Assembly: GCA_963705325.1 (NCBI GenBank)
Contig: OY970069.1
Location: forward strand, 4,464,001 to 4,528,000
Length of the DNA stretch: 64,000 nt
Source of the DNA: DATARH01 sp963705325
GTDB taxonomy: Bacteria; Pseudomonadota; Alphaproteobacteria; ATCC43930; CGMCC-115725
Direction of reading: 5' to 3'
Shown here: one piece after another, positions 19,189-29,102 of the stretch
Layout: each line of letters opens with the position of its first letter
Position numbering within the stretch: position 1 is the first letter of the stretch
Made by a program: the position numbers and the translations under genes
Notes under the pieces: generated by a model
Databases searched by the model: none
Told to the model about the DNA's origin: nothing
The model's input: the letters and a program-made list of their open reading frames with translations, nothing else

Positions 19189-19593
19189 TTACAGGCGATT
19201 TTTCCGGTACTCTTCGAGCGAGTAGCCAAGGGCATCGAGCGCTTCTTCGAGGTAGTCGGCGAGAAGCGGCGTGCCGATCAAATACCCGGTCTCCGCCTCG
19301 TTGTGGACTTCGCGCGCCCGAGCCAGCGCCTCGCGCCACTCGCCGCGCTCGAAATCGCCGCGCCCGAGCCACATGAGCGCAAGCAGTTCGACCCGCTGCT
19401 CGTCATCGAGCGCGTCGAGCGCCGCCGTCAGCTCCTGTTCGGTCGGGTTGTCGCCAGTGTCTTCGAGGATTGCGACATCCTTGTCGTCGCTTGGGTTCGA
19501 GCCCGAGTCGCTGTCCACCGGCTCGATCTCCGCGTCGAATTCGCGCGCCTTCTCGATGATGTAGGCGAGTTGTTCCAGCGGTGTCTTGAGCAT
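19189..19593 (-). CDS. DUF3775 domain-containing protein
   Basis: 134 aa from ATG 19593 (MLKTPLEQLAYIIEKAREFDAEI). Acidic linker (about 25-48) then the DUF3775 core: LDDEQRVELLALMWLGRGDF, and TGYLIGTPLLADYLEEALDALG. No biochemical function known; the family is regular in alphaproteobacterial stress and low-oxygen clusters. An FNR/FixK-like site is centred 80 bp upstream. Confidence 0.82.
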   Translation of the reverse strand: MLKTPLEQLAYIIEKAREFDAEIEPVDSDSGSNPSDDKDVAILEDTGDNPTEQELTAALDALDDEQRVELLALMWLGRGDFERGEWREALARAREVHNEAETGYLIGTPLLADYLEEALDALGYSLEEYRKNRL

Positions 19594-19665
19594 GAAATGC
19601 CTCGTTGTCCTGCTGCCCCCTCGGGCAGCTACCTCTAGAGGATACGGGCGCTGAACAGAGACGCT

Positions 19666-19679
19666 TTGATCTGCCTCAA
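19666..19679 (-). promoter_or_regulatory. Putative FNR/FixK box upstream of the DUF3775 operon
   Basis: TTGAT-CTGC-CTCAA, one mismatch to the consensus; the variant half-site CTCAA is the same as in the hsp20 site. Confidence 0.5.
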
Positions 19680-19798
19680 TGGCAGTTGGCGACGAGGATG
19701 CGTCAAGCAACCGGCGGCAGCGGTCCGCTCGCCACGGGTAAGTTAGAGCGGCTGATTTTGGAAATGGTGCCCGCCATAACCCCCTGGCCCACGTCGGG

Positions 19799-20242
19799 TT
19801 GCCCAGGCAGATCCTCGGCGCCGCAGCAAGCAGGGAATACGTGGCCGGCGATTTACGCTTGGACTTGCTTGTCTATCTCCGCAGCGTGGGCAATATCGGG
19901 GCGGCACTTCAGGCGCTGCTGGTAGGCGGCGGTGTTGCCGGGATCATGGGCACCATGGTTGGAATCAACGGCGCGCCGATCGCATTGGTATTTCAGAACG
20001 CGGAGCCCGCGCAGACGCGGGCGGTGCTGGGAGCGTTCTTCGCGGTTGGTTATGCGATGTCCGTGGCCTTGACCGTGGTCGGCCTGTTCGGCTGGCAGGA
20101 ACTAATCCTCGGGCTGCTGTTGCTGCCGGGGGTAGGCGTCGGTTACGCGATAGCCCCTTTGGTAGTGCGGTTCCTGGACCGTGGACGGCTTCGCATTGGC
20201 GTTCTTGTCATCTCCGGCGCCGTCGCCTTGCTCGCGCGCTGA
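19799..20242 (+). pseudogene. Truncated TSUP (TauE/SafE) family transporter, C-terminal half
   Basis: From about 19918 the translation (GGGVAGIMGTMVGINGAPIAL, then NAEPAQTRAVLGAFFAVGYAMS and three further membrane segments) matches the second half of TSUP anion/sulfonate exporters, which normally have two such halves totalling about 250 aa. The first half is missing, and upstream sequence has no matching frame. Four membrane segments remain. Probably a nonfunctional remnant at the right border of the stress island, ending 28 bp before the convergent amidase. Confidence 0.65.
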
Positions 20243-20270
20243 GCCTCATGCGCCCGATTAGACAGACGCT

Positions 20271-21548
20271 TCAGCCGGTTAGGCGGCGCTCGATCGTTGC
20301 CGCTATATCGAGAAGTCGAGCGTCGCCGAAGCGCGGCCCGACCAGTTGAAGGCCGATTGGCAAGCCGCCCGGCCCTGGGCCGATGGGAAGGCTTACCGCC
20401 GGCAATCCGGCGATTTGGAAAGGCAGGTTGAAGATCGGCGAACCCGTATCGGAGAGCCCCATCGGCGCCTCTTCTCCGGCAGCCGGCGAAATCAGTACGT
20501 CGACGGTCTGGAAGATCGCGTCGAACGACGTCTCGGCAATCGCGAGGCGCCGCAAATTGTTCTCATGCCGATCGAGGCTCAGTTGCCTACCGCTCTCGAT
20601 CGAGGCCCGCATCCACCGTGACAGCGAATAGGGCCGCCACTCGTATTCCCACGCGAGACTGCGCGCGACCTCGAAATTGATCACCTGCCAGCACAGCTCC
20701 TCGGCATCGCCAAACCCTTCAGGGTAGGCGATGTCGCGCAATTCGATGGTGCCGCCCTCCAACGCGGACGCCGCAGCCTCGATCGCGGCGCGAACCTCGG
20801 CGCTGGCGCGCGGCCAATATGGCGTTCGGCATAGGCCGATGCGGATCGTCCCCTCGACCGGCATGCACGGGGCCGGTGGCACCCGGAACAGGGCCGCGCG
20901 AAACAAGGCAAGGTCGGCCACCGAGCGCGCCATCAGCCCGATCGTGTCGAGCCGTGGCGACAGGTTCTTGATCCCCGTGAACGGGATCGCGCCGTAGCTC
21001 GGCTTCAGCGCGTGGACTCCGCAATAGGCGGCGGGCCGGACCGTCGATCCCGCGGTCTGGCTGCCGATCGCGAGATAGACCTGGTGGTCGCCGACCGCTG
21101 CGGCGGAGCCGCTCGATGAGCCGCCCGGGGTGTGCAGCGGGTTGAGCGGGTGCGCGGTCTTGCCCGGGGCCCGGCCGGCAAACTCGGTCGACACCGTCTT
21201 GCCGAGGACCAGCCCGCCGGCCAAGCGGGCGGCGGTGACGCAGGGCGCGTCGCGCAGCGGGCGGTGGCCGGCATAGATCGGCGAGCCGTAACTGGTCGGC
21301 AAATCCGCGGTATCGACGATGTCCTTGAAGCCAATCGGGATGCCATAGAGCGCTGCCGTCGCATCGGCAGACAGCGCACGCGCCTGCGCCAACGCCTGGT
21401 CGGCGTCGAGAGTCTCCCAGGCGCGCACCTCCGGGTCGCGCACCCCGATCCACTCGAGGCACGCGGCCGCCACTTCGGCCGGCGAGATCTTCCGGTCGCG
21501 ATAGAGGGCCAGCAATTCCGACGCGGTCAGGGATGTCACATCAGACAC
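20271..21548 (-). CDS. Amidase (amidase-signature family), 425 aa
   Basis: Amidase-signature hydrolase with catalytic Lys75 (GIPIGFKD), the Ser-Gly-rich loop TPGGSSSGSAA (140-150) containing the cis-serine, and nucleophile Ser168 in the segment AGSTVRPAAYCG. It cleaves C-N amide bonds; substrate unknown. It is the last gene of an operon with a NitT/TauT-type ABC importer, starting 13 bp after the second permease, so the imported compound is probably its substrate or a precursor. Confidence 0.9.
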   Translation of the reverse strand: MSDVTSLTASELLALYRDRKISPAEVAAACLEWIGVRDPEVRAWETLDADQALAQARALSADATAALYGIPIGFKDIVDTADLPTSYGSPIYAGHRPLRDAPCVTAARLAGGLVLGKTVSTEFAGRAPGKTAHPLNPLHTPGGSSSGSAAAVGDHQVYLAIGSQTAGSTVRPAAYCGVHALKPSYGAIPFTGIKNLSPRLDTIGLMARSVADLALFRAALFRVPPAPCMPVEGTIRIGLCRTPYWPRASAEVRAAIEAAASALEGGTIELRDIAYPEGFGDAEELCWQVINFEVARSLAWEYEWRPYSLSRWMRASIESGRQLSLDRHENNLRRLAIAETSFDAIFQTVDVLISPAAGEEAPMGLSDTGSPIFNLPFQIAGLPAVSLPIGPGPGGLPIGLQLVGPRFGDARLLDIAATIERRLTG

Positions 21549-21561
21549 AAGGGGTCTCCGT

Positions 21562-22428
21562 TCAAGTCATCGAGGCCGGAGCGACCGCGTCGCTCCAGTG
21601 CATCAGATAGGCCTCTGCGCGAGCGAGCAACCACAGCTCGGCGGCCGCGATCAGCGCGATGACGAGAATCGCCCCGAGCGTGTGGCTCATCTCGTAGGCC
21701 TTCGAGGTGGTGTCGACGAGATAGCCGAGCCCGGCGGTAGACGACAGGAACTCACCGGTGATGACGCCGATCAGCGAGAAGCCGATGTTGAGCCGCAGCG
21801 TCGCAAAGCCATAGGGCAAGACGCCGGGGACGACGATCTTGGCAAAGACGTGGCGCTCGCGGCCGCCGAGCGCGCGGACCAGATCGGATTGGTCGAGATC
21901 GCATCGTCGGACTCCGTCAAACGCCCCAAGCCAGGCGACGACCCCGGTGACGAGCGCGGAGATCATCACCTTCGACGTCATCCCGAGCCCAAACCACACC
22001 ACCAGCAGCGGCGCGATGACGATCTTCGGGGTCGCGTTGAGGATGACCGCGTAGGTCTCCAGCACGCGCGACAGGAACCCGGACCACCACAGCGCCAGCG
22101 CGATCGCCGAGCCGACGGCGGTGCCAAGCAGCAGGCCGACCGCCTGTTCGGACAAGGTCACCCAGGTCTGGTACAGCAGCGACCCGTCGACGAGGGTCCT
22201 GCCGACATACGCAAACACCTCACTCGGCAACCCGAAAAAGAACGGGTCGGCGAGACCCGCGCGCACCGCGGCCTCCCACACCACCAACGGAATCCCGATA
22301 CAGCACAGTTGCAGAGCCAGCACCCGCCACGGCACACGCGAAAACGCCTGTTCCATCCGCCTCCGTGTCGCACCGCCTTTCGTTCGGGCCGGTCCGAGCG
22401 CGAGGGAGGTCGCTTCAGACCGCGACAT
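21562..22428 (-). CDS. ABC transporter permease, NitT/TauT (SsuC) type
   Basis: 288-aa inner-membrane permease with six segments and the EAA loop at about 190-210 (DLVRALGGRERHVFAKIVVPG). Family members import nitrate, sulfonates, taurine or pyrimidine precursors. The start overlaps the end of the ATPase gene by 14 bp. The operon holds a second, different permease, so the importer may be a heterodimer. Confidence 0.9.
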   Translation of the reverse strand: MSRSEATSLALGPARTKGGATRRRMEQAFSRVPWRVLALQLCCIGIPLVVWEAAVRAGLADPFFFGLPSEVFAYVGRTLVDGSLLYQTWVTLSEQAVGLLLGTAVGSAIALALWWSGFLSRVLETYAVILNATPKIVIAPLLVVWFGLGMTSKVMISALVTGVVAWLGAFDGVRRCDLDQSDLVRALGGRERHVFAKIVVPGVLPYGFATLRLNIGFSLIGVITGEFLSSTAGLGYLVDTTSKAYEMSHTLGAILVIALIAAAELWLLARAEAYLMHWSDAVAPASMT

Positions 22429-23252
22429 CCGTCTTCAGCTCCCTCCATAACAGGTCGAAATAGCGGACGAATTCCGGGTTGTTGCGCGCCGCCTCGGGCG
22501 ACTGATGCTTGGCCAGTGGAATCTCATGCTCCGCCTTGATCCGTCCCGGTCGCCCCGAACACACCAGGACCTTGTCCGACACCGACACCGCTTCGGCAAT
22601 GTCGTGGGTGATCAGCAAGACCGTCTTGCGTTCTTCGGCGAGGATGCGGATGAGCTCCTCCTCCATGCGTAATTTGGTCTGGTAGTCGAGCGCCGACAGT
22701 GGCTCGTCGAGCAGCAGGATTTCGGGGTCGACCGCCAGCGTGCGGGCGAGCGCGACGCGCTGGCGCATCCCGCCCGAGAGGTGCTTGGGATAGGAATCCT
22801 CAAACCCGTCGAGTTCCGACCTTCTGGATCAGCGCCATTGCGCGCTCGCGCCGGTCGGCGGCGCTCAATGGTTTCAATTCGAGACCGAGGGTGACATTGC
22901 CGAGCACCGTGCGCCACGACAGCAGCAGATCCTTCTGGAGCATGAAGGCGACCTTGGGCTGCGGTCCGTCGACCTCGACGCCGTCGACGAGGACCCGCCC
23001 GCTGGTCGGTCGATCGAGTCCCGACAGCAGCTTGAGCGCGGTCGACTTGCCGCACCCGGACGGGCCGATGATGCTGACGAATTTCTGGTTCTCGACCGTA
23101 AAGCTGAGATCCTCGACCGCGATGATCTCCCGCTTGCCCTGCCAGAATACCTTGCGCACGCCGACGAACTCGACCCGTGGCGGCGGCGGTGCAATTATCG
23201 CCGGTGCCCGGGTGGGACGCTCGATCGTCATGCCGTCGCTTGGCGACGTCAT
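22415..23252 (-). pseudogene. NitT/TauT ABC transporter ATP-binding protein with +1 frameshift
   Basis: SsuB/TauB-like ATPase. The first part has Walker A GPSGCGKST and LQKDLLLSWRTVLGNV; it ends early at 22800. The second frame supplies the signature LSGGMRQRVALARTLAVD, Walker B ILLLDEPLSALD and the switch histidine (ITHD). Removing one base of the pair at 22814-22815 rejoins them as QKVGLDGFEDSYP. All motifs are conserved, so a base-calling error is more likely than decay. It energises the flanking permeases. Together about 278 aa, normal length. Confidence 0.8.
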
Positions 23253-23288
23253 CGCATCTCTACCCTCTCGCGAGCCCTGCGCAGCCCG

Positions 23289-24353
23289 CTAACCGACGTC
23301 GCCGGGCTTGATCGCCTTCGCCGCCTTTTCGGCGAAGCTCAAATCCATCAGCTTGTCGAACGGGTACCCGGCCGCGGGATGGCCGGTGGCAGTCAGCAGG
23401 CGGGTGAAGTTGTTGTCGTAGGAGGCCCTGGAGACCACCAGGTTCTCCGGATAGGCGCCTTGGGCGATGATCCGCTCCGCCGCTGCCTTCATGATCTTGG
23501 GGTCGGAATTGGCATAGCGCGCGACCGCGACTTCGGCGGCGCCCTCGGGGTTCTTGTGGCCGTAGACCATTGCCTTGGTTATCGCGTTGGCGAAGGCCTG
23601 CACCTGGTCCGGCTGCTTCTCGATCGTCTCGCCGAGGACAGCAAAGCTGGTGAAAAAGAACGGCCCGAACTGCTCGGCAAAGCTGACGATGATCTCCATG
23701 CCGGCGGCGACCCCGTTCGAGGTCCCCGGCTCGTTGGTCAGCGCCAGATCGGCCTGGCCGACCATCAGCGCGCTCAGTTCCGACCCGGCGATCACCGGGA
23801 TCAGGCGCACCGCGTCGTCGGCCTTGCCGCCCTTCGGCTTCCATACCATCCCGTCGGCGTCGCCCTTTTCGTAGCCGGCATCGATCAGTGTCATCTGGAT
23901 CAGCGATACGGCGGTATGCGGCGGGCGTGGGACGATGATCGTGTGCCCGACCCAGGTCTTGGCGTCCTTCGAGATGCCGGGCTTGCCGAGCACAACCTGG
24001 GCGGCGCGGTTGACGAGCACCCCGATGTTCTTGACGTTCTCGCCCTTCTGCTGGGCCAACGCCGGCTCGGCCGGGTCGCCGTTGTAGGAGAACGCGTCCT
24101 TGGCGATGACGGCGCGCAAGGCGATTGTCCGCTGCTGCGCGTTGTAGATTGTGACGTCGAGGCCCTCCTGCTCGAAGAAGCCCTTCGCCTTGGCGACGTA
24201 TAACGGCAGGTAGTACATCGTCTCCACCGCCTCCGCGGCGGTGATCTTGACCATCGCCGTGGCGAGCGCGCCTCGTCCGGCGGCGAAGCCGAGGGTGGCG
24301 AATCCGGCTGCGCCGGAAAGAACCTGCCGCCGATTGAGGATAAGATTTGCCAT
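23289..24353 (-). CDS. NitT/TauT-type ABC transporter substrate-binding protein
   Basis: 354 aa from ATG 24353 (MANLILNRRQVLSGAAG), giving a twin-arginine-like signal RRQVLSGAAGFATLGFAAG. The mature domain (AAEAVETMYYLPLYVAKAKGFF, TNEPGTSNGVAAGMEII) has the NMT1/TauA-like periplasmic binding fold. Members bind sulfonates, nitrate, aminopyrimidines or aromatic carboxylates; ligand cannot be called. It lies 36 bp upstream of the ATPase gene in the same operon. Confidence 0.88.
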   Translation of the reverse strand: MANLILNRRQVLSGAAGFATLGFAAGRGALATAMVKITAAEAVETMYYLPLYVAKAKGFFEQEGLDVTIYNAQQRTIALRAVIAKDAFSYNGDPAEPALAQQKGENVKNIGVLVNRAAQVVLGKPGISKDAKTWVGHTIIVPRPPHTAVSLIQMTLIDAGYEKGDADGMVWKPKGGKADDAVRLIPVIAGSELSALMVGQADLALTNEPGTSNGVAAGMEIIVSFAEQFGPFFFTSFAVLGETIEKQPDQVQAFANAITKAMVYGHKNPEGAAEVAVARYANSDPKIMKAAAERIIAQGAYPENLVVSRASYDNNFTRLLTATGHPAAGYPFDKLMDLSFAEKAAKAIKPGDVG

Positions 24354-24397
24354 GATCGCTCCTTGGCGCGAGGCGCCCTGCTCGGGTTGGGAATTGT

Positions 24398-25204
24398 TCA
24401 GCCGGGCGCGTTCGCCGCCCAGTGCAGGAATTTGCGCTCGAGCCACAGGACGCCGAAATATTGGACAGCCGCGATCGCCGCGATGACGACCACCACCATC
24501 CACAATTTGCTGATCTGGAAAAAGATCGCGGCCTGCACGGCGAGGTAGCCGAGGCCTCGGTTGGAAGCGACGAATTCGCCGACCACGGCGCCCACCAGGG
24601 CGAAACCGATGCTGACCTTGAGCGCCGAGACAATCCACGGCAGCGACGAGGGAACGACGATGTAGCGGAAGATATGCCAGCGCGACGCGCCCATCGCGCG
24701 GATCATGTCGATATTGTCGGGGTCGACGCGCCGCACCCCCTCCGCCGCCGACAGCCAGGCGATAAACAGGCAGATAATCGTAGCCAGCGCGATCTTTGAG
24801 GTCTCGAAGATGCCGAACCAGACGATCATCGGCGGCGCCAGCGCGATCTTGGGGATGCCGTTGAAGATTGCAATGAGGGGCGCCAACGCCCTTGACAGGT
24901 TGGGCAGCCACCACAACCCCAACGCCGCGGCGGTGCCGAGCCCGACGCCGATCGCGAAGCCGAGCAGTTCCTCGCCGAGCGTTACGGCGGCGTTCTGGAC
25001 CAGGATGCCGCTCGCCAGCCCAGCCCACAGGAACTGGGCGATGCCGGTGGGGCTGCCGCCTTTGAGCGGATTGATCAGACCGGCCCAGCATCCGGCCTGC
25101 CACAGCGTCAGGCCCCCGGCAAGCAAACCGATCTGAGCGGCAAGCACGGTATGGCCTCGGGCTGTCGCCCGGGCGGGTTCCGAACGCGATAACGGCAGGC
25201 CCAC
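24398..25204 (-). CDS. ABC transporter permease, NitT/TauT type (first gene of operon)
   Basis: 268 aa from GTG 25204, chosen because GGAG lies 7 nt before it; an open frame reaches 25333 but its extra residues look non-coding. Six membrane segments and the EAA loop (MIRAMGASRWHIFRYIVVP). It is not a close duplicate of the permease at the other end of the operon. Gene order is permease - binding protein - ATPase - permease - amidase. Confidence 0.85.
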   Translation of the reverse strand: MGLPLSRSEPARATARGHTVLAAQIGLLAGGLTLWQAGCWAGLINPLKGGSPTGIAQFLWAGLASGILVQNAAVTLGEELLGFAIGVGLGTAAALGLWWLPNLSRALAPLIAIFNGIPKIALAPPMIVWFGIFETSKIALATIICLFIAWLSAAEGVRRVDPDNIDMIRAMGASRWHIFRYIVVPSSLPWIVSALKVSIGFALVGAVVGEFVASNRGLGYLAVQAAIFFQISKLWMVVVVIAAIAAVQYFGVLWLERKFLHWAANAPG

Positions 25205-25605
25205 AACCAATCTCCGCAGCCGCCAGTGGCAACGCACGAACCATGCCAATCCGGCCGAGTGTTTTTCCTCACGACATCGTGGCAGATCGAACCCGTCGAG
25301 ATCCTCCTCTCGAGACGAGGCGCCGCAATACACCGACGGAAGAACCCACGGGCTTTTGGATGCGTAGGCATTTGGATGGTCGTCTCGGGCCTACACTGGC
25401 TCTCCAAAGGTCGAGCCGTGAGAAATAGTGGAGGGTCGCTGAGAGCCCGCTCCGGCGGTTCCACTGCGGTCCCGCGAATGGCCGGATTCGGCGCTACCTC
25501 GTCATTGCTGCAGGCCCCGGCCAAGGTCTGCTTACTCAACCGACAGCAGGCGTCCAGCAAGCGCGGCCGGGACAACTCTTCACGCCCCAACTCCGACCTT
25601 CACGC
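25205..25605. other. Intergenic region upstream of the NitT/TauT operon
   Basis: About 400 bp with no gene I can support. The long + frame across it has no family resemblance. It must hold the operon promoter and the end of the TPR gene transcript, but I recognise no operator or riboswitch. Confidence 0.5.
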
Positions 25606-26493
25606 CTACTCGAAATCCCGTGCGATATCGGTATCCAGTGCCAAGGCGGCAGCCATATCGGCTTCGCCGCCGATTTTGTCGCCCTTCTTCACCCTGGCGA
25701 GACCGCGCCCGTACAGCGGGTAGGCCTTGTCGGAAGGGTCGTCAGCGCCCAGGCCAGGAACCGCGAGCGCCTCGTCATACGCGCGAATGCTGTCATCGAG
25801 CTTGTCCATCCTGAAATAGAGAAATCCGAGCGTGTACAATGGATAGGGATCGCCCGGCCATTGTCGTAGCGCATTCTGGCAGTCGGTCATTGCAGCGGCA
25901 AACTCGCCCTTAAACGTCAGGACGTTGCAGCGGTTGACGATCGCCTCGATCTCGTCCTTAGGATCAAGCCGCAAGGCTTCGTCGAGATCGTGAAGGGCAA
26001 GGTCGTACTGATGCGTATCGAGGTAGACGTTGCTGCGATTGACGAAGTAAAGCGGCACCTTGGGGTCAAGACGGATTGCCTCGCTGAAATCTGCTAGCGC
26101 AAAGTCGTCTTGCAGCAGGAGCTTGCGGATATCGCCCCGACGATGAAAAGCAACCGCCGACGTGGCATCAAGCTTTATGGCCTGATCGGCATCAGCGACG
26201 GCGCGGTTCAAATCGTCTTTCCGCTCATAACCGAATGCGCGATATGCGTAGACGCGCGACAGTTCTTTGGCGTCAACCTGCCCGGCATTGATCAAGGCTG
26301 TGCACGCGGCAATGACCTGCTCCGCGCTTTCGTCGTGTTCTCCGGCACACTGGCTCAGTTGGGCGGCCGGCGTCGCCGGCGCTGCCATCGCTGGAACCAC
26401 GGAGAGGCAGGCTAGGCACGCCCAGAAATTTGCGCGCACAAATTGCATGACGATGCGATCGACGAAATGCATGCGAGGTTTGCTTTTCATCAC
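25606..26493 (-). CDS. Secreted tetratricopeptide-repeat protein
   Basis: 295 aa. A signal peptide (FWACLACLSVVPAMA, cut near AMA-AP) is followed by five to six TPR units from about residue 80 (e.g. AVADADQAIKLDATSAVAFHRRG, ALADFSEAIRLDP, ALHDLDEALRLDP). Periplasmic protein-protein scaffold; partner unknown. The start may be one of the internal Met codons (MMKSKPRMHFVDRIVM), which only alters the signal length. Isolated transcription unit. Confidence 0.82.
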   Translation of the reverse strand: MMKSKPRMHFVDRIVMQFVRANFWACLACLSVVPAMAAPATPAAQLSQCAGEHDESAEQVIAACTALINAGQVDAKELSRVYAYRAFGYERKDDLNRAVADADQAIKLDATSAVAFHRRGDIRKLLLQDDFALADFSEAIRLDPKVPLYFVNRSNVYLDTHQYDLALHDLDEALRLDPKDEIEAIVNRCNVLTFKGEFAAAMTDCQNALRQWPGDPYPLYTLGFLYFRMDKLDDSIRAYDEALAVPGLGADDPSDKAYPLYGRGLARVKKGDKIGGEADMAAALALDTDIARDFE

Positions 26494-26831
26494 GTCAGCC
26501 TGCCCATGAACGAAAATTGAGAGCTTATTCTAGCGGCTCCGCTTCGTCTCGCCGAACGGGACCCGCAAAAGGAAAAATCACTGGGACCTGATCCCCGGTC
26601 TGAAATAAGAGCGGCCAGACTACTCGGCCCTCCGCCGCCTTGTCGGGTCTAGCGTGCTGAGGGGAATCCCGCCGAGAAGTGATCAAGCTCTGAAGATGGC
26701 GGCTACCGGCGCTGATGAGACATCCGAATCGGTCACCGCGAACGACTGCTTCGGGACCAAAGAGCAGCCATGGTGTTGACGCCGCGAACCCGCCTCAAAG
26801 CTGAACAACGTGCTTGGCTTCAACAGCTAGG
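26494..26831. other. Intergenic region, nothing recognised
   Basis: About 340 bp between the TPR and DUF3604 genes. All frames are short and show no family pattern; no clear hairpin with a U run. Confidence 0.5.
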
Positions 26832-29075
26832 TCAGTGGAACACGTAGATCGGGCTTGACCAGACGAGATGCCCGTCCTCCTGGGTCAGGCAGACATAGAC
26901 CGCATTGTCCCCTGAGCCCTTGAGCGCAATTCGCCGCGACAAATGCAGCCGGCGGTGCGGGTTCTCGTCGGGCAGGCGGAACACGCGGATGCGGCGAGCG
27001 ATGCCACCGGCTTCGAACACCAGGTCGTTCAAGCCGATATCCGCGACCGCGATCTCACATTTGACGAGGGCGGTATCGATGCGAAGCGTGCCCGATTGCG
27101 CATCGGCTAGCCAGGCGTCAAACCCGCCGAACCCGCCAGTGGTCAAGGCTTCCCACGTCAATACTGCGGGTCCCGTCTGGGTCAGTTTCTTGTCGAGGTT
27201 CCACAAATTGATCGGGGCGACCCGATCGAACGCGTTTCCTTGTAGCGTGCATCCCCCGTCCCAAATCGTCTGCCGTCCGCGGCCGCGATATTCCGAGCCT
27301 TCCCAGATCACCCGGATGCGGCGGCCGAGCGCGGTTTCGTCGTAGGGCCGCCACGTCTCCAACACCTCGAGCCCGTTGCGGATCTCGAGCCGTTCGATCG
27401 GCGCCGACGCCACGGCCTCGACGGTGAACTCCATCGCGCCGTCTTTGGAGCGAAGAATGTCGCCCATCATCGCAGTACGTACTCGGGTCGAGGTCGTCGG
27501 GCCAAGTTTCGGGTCGTCCGCAAACAGCTGCGCATCGTTGTCGAACTGCGCCCGCACATCGAGTATCAGGCGGGAGCCGGTGGTCGCGTAATGGTGGCGC
27601 CGCCGCAATGCGTCGATCAGCCCGCCTCGTGTCAGCTCTTCGGCAAAAAGACATGACAGGCCGCCATACGCGCCGAACAGCGACGCCCCCGGATGGCTCG
27701 CACCGTGCCTGCCTTTATGGCCGTCCGAATTGGCGAGGATGCCGACGCGATAGCCTTGCTCCAGCGCGTCGTGCAGCAGCCACTCGAAGGTGCCCCAGTC
27801 GGAATGCACCTCCACCGAGCGCTCAAAACGCGCGTCGTGCGCCATCCGGATATCGGCGTAACGACCGCCAATATGCGCGAAGACGACGCAATCCCTATTC
27901 TTGAGTGCCCCGAAGAGCTGCTCGGCGCTATTGGCGTCGCTCGCGAGGTCGCCGTGATCGTAAACCAGCGCATGAGACGAGCGGTGAATCTGTTCGCCCT
28001 CGTGCATGAACAGCACGTTGCGGTCGCCGCCGAGACCGGTATTACCGGACCACTCATAGCCTGGGAAGATCACGAACGACCCGTCGCGGTTGTGTTCCCG
28101 CGTCAGCTCGTTCAGTTCGCTCCAGAACGGCGTGGTGATCTGAAAGTCGTTGCCCTGATGGCTCATACCGTCGAGGAAGGCTCGGTCGCGCGCGAACTCG
28201 ATCAATTCCCGCGCCGAATTGGTCCCGATCGTTTCTTCCGATTGGCCGTGTAGATCGCACCAGTAAGAACGTAATGGCGCCATCGCGGCGATGCGGAGGG
28301 GGTTACTGACGCACAGTACCCGATCGGCATCGTCAAGCACCTCTATCAGGAGATCACCGGGCTCGCTAACGAACAGCCCCTCGATTGATAGGGCATGCTC
28401 GCCCATCCGCATGGGAATCGTTCCGGGCAGTCCACGCACTGGCAGATTGGCCCGAAGCGCAAAGATGCCGTCGACCTGATCGCTGGGATTACCCCATTTG
28501 TCCTCGCCCTTAAAGCCGAGCCGAAAAGGCTCGCCGCACCGTCTCAATGTCGGCAGGACCGCCTTCCAGACGACTGGCGGTCCGGCGACAATCGCGATGG
28601 TCGGCTGGGCAGGAAGTTCAACGTAATCGCAGGTGGCAATTGCGTCCACGAGCACTCGGAACTCGAAGCTTGGCTCGACAAAGGTCTGTACGCGCATGCC
28701 CGGCGAACCCTGGCGTCGGTCGCCGAAGCGCACCGTGATCGTATCGCCCTCGCGCAAAAAACCGCGCATGACGCGGATCAAGAGGGTCTTGTCCCACGGT
28801 CGAATATTGAGCTTGGGGTCGTAGAGCACGTCGAGCACCGCGCCATTCGACGCTTCGACGGTCGTGTAATTTGCCGCCTGCGGGATGCTCCACTGCGGCC
28901 TGCCCATATCGCTGGCGAAGCGGTGCACGATCTTGATCGAGCCGGTGTCGTCGATGCCAAAATATCCGGCGGTATAAACGAGCGTGAACGACTGAAAGCT
29001 GCCGGCCTCAAACGCTCCGGTCGGCGAGATGGCGGCCGTACCCATGAGCTCCGGCAGGTATGTCGAATGCGGCAT
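26832..29075 (-). CDS. DUF3604 domain-containing protein (PHP-like predicted metalloenzyme)
   Basis: 747 aa. A beta-rich N-terminal half (1-270) is followed by a PHP-type metal centre: SYWCDLHGQSE, SHQGNDFQIT, PGYEWSG, VFAHIGGRYADI, EVHSDWGTFEW, ILANSDGHKGRHG, where His and Asp residues would bind metal. The C-terminal third is beta-rich. PHP-fold proteins hydrolyse phosphoesters; the reaction of this family is unknown. It is followed on the same strand by the TPR gene and preceded by a luciferase-like oxidoreductase (27 bp away), probably one operon. Confidence 0.85.
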   Translation of the reverse strand: MPHSTYLPELMGTAAISPTGAFEAGSFQSFTLVYTAGYFGIDDTGSIKIVHRFASDMGRPQWSIPQAANYTTVEASNGAVLDVLYDPKLNIRPWDKTLLIRVMRGFLREGDTITVRFGDRRQGSPGMRVQTFVEPSFEFRVLVDAIATCDYVELPAQPTIAIVAGPPVVWKAVLPTLRRCGEPFRLGFKGEDKWGNPSDQVDGIFALRANLPVRGLPGTIPMRMGEHALSIEGLFVSEPGDLLIEVLDDADRVLCVSNPLRIAAMAPLRSYWCDLHGQSEETIGTNSARELIEFARDRAFLDGMSHQGNDFQITTPFWSELNELTREHNRDGSFVIFPGYEWSGNTGLGGDRNVLFMHEGEQIHRSSHALVYDHGDLASDANSAEQLFGALKNRDCVVFAHIGGRYADIRMAHDARFERSVEVHSDWGTFEWLLHDALEQGYRVGILANSDGHKGRHGASHPGASLFGAYGGLSCLFAEELTRGGLIDALRRRHHYATTGSRLILDVRAQFDNDAQLFADDPKLGPTTSTRVRTAMMGDILRSKDGAMEFTVEAVASAPIERLEIRNGLEVLETWRPYDETALGRRIRVIWEGSEYRGRGRQTIWDGGCTLQGNAFDRVAPINLWNLDKKLTQTGPAVLTWEALTTGGFGGFDAWLADAQSGTLRIDTALVKCEIAVADIGLNDLVFEAGGIARRIRVFRLPDENPHRRLHLSRRIALKGSGDNAVYVCLTQEDGHLVWSSPIYVFH

Positions 29076-29102
29076 CTCGTCGTCCTCACAATCTGCAGGC
29101 GA

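Noticed and set aside
23260..24633. Long minus frame (457 aa) overlapping the binding-protein gene
   Set aside because: Arg-rich shadow of the correct frame, which has a signal peptide and binding-protein fold.
25226..25723. 165-aa frame across the intergenic gap
   Set aside because: No domain, start in the operon leader, overlaps the end of the TPR gene.
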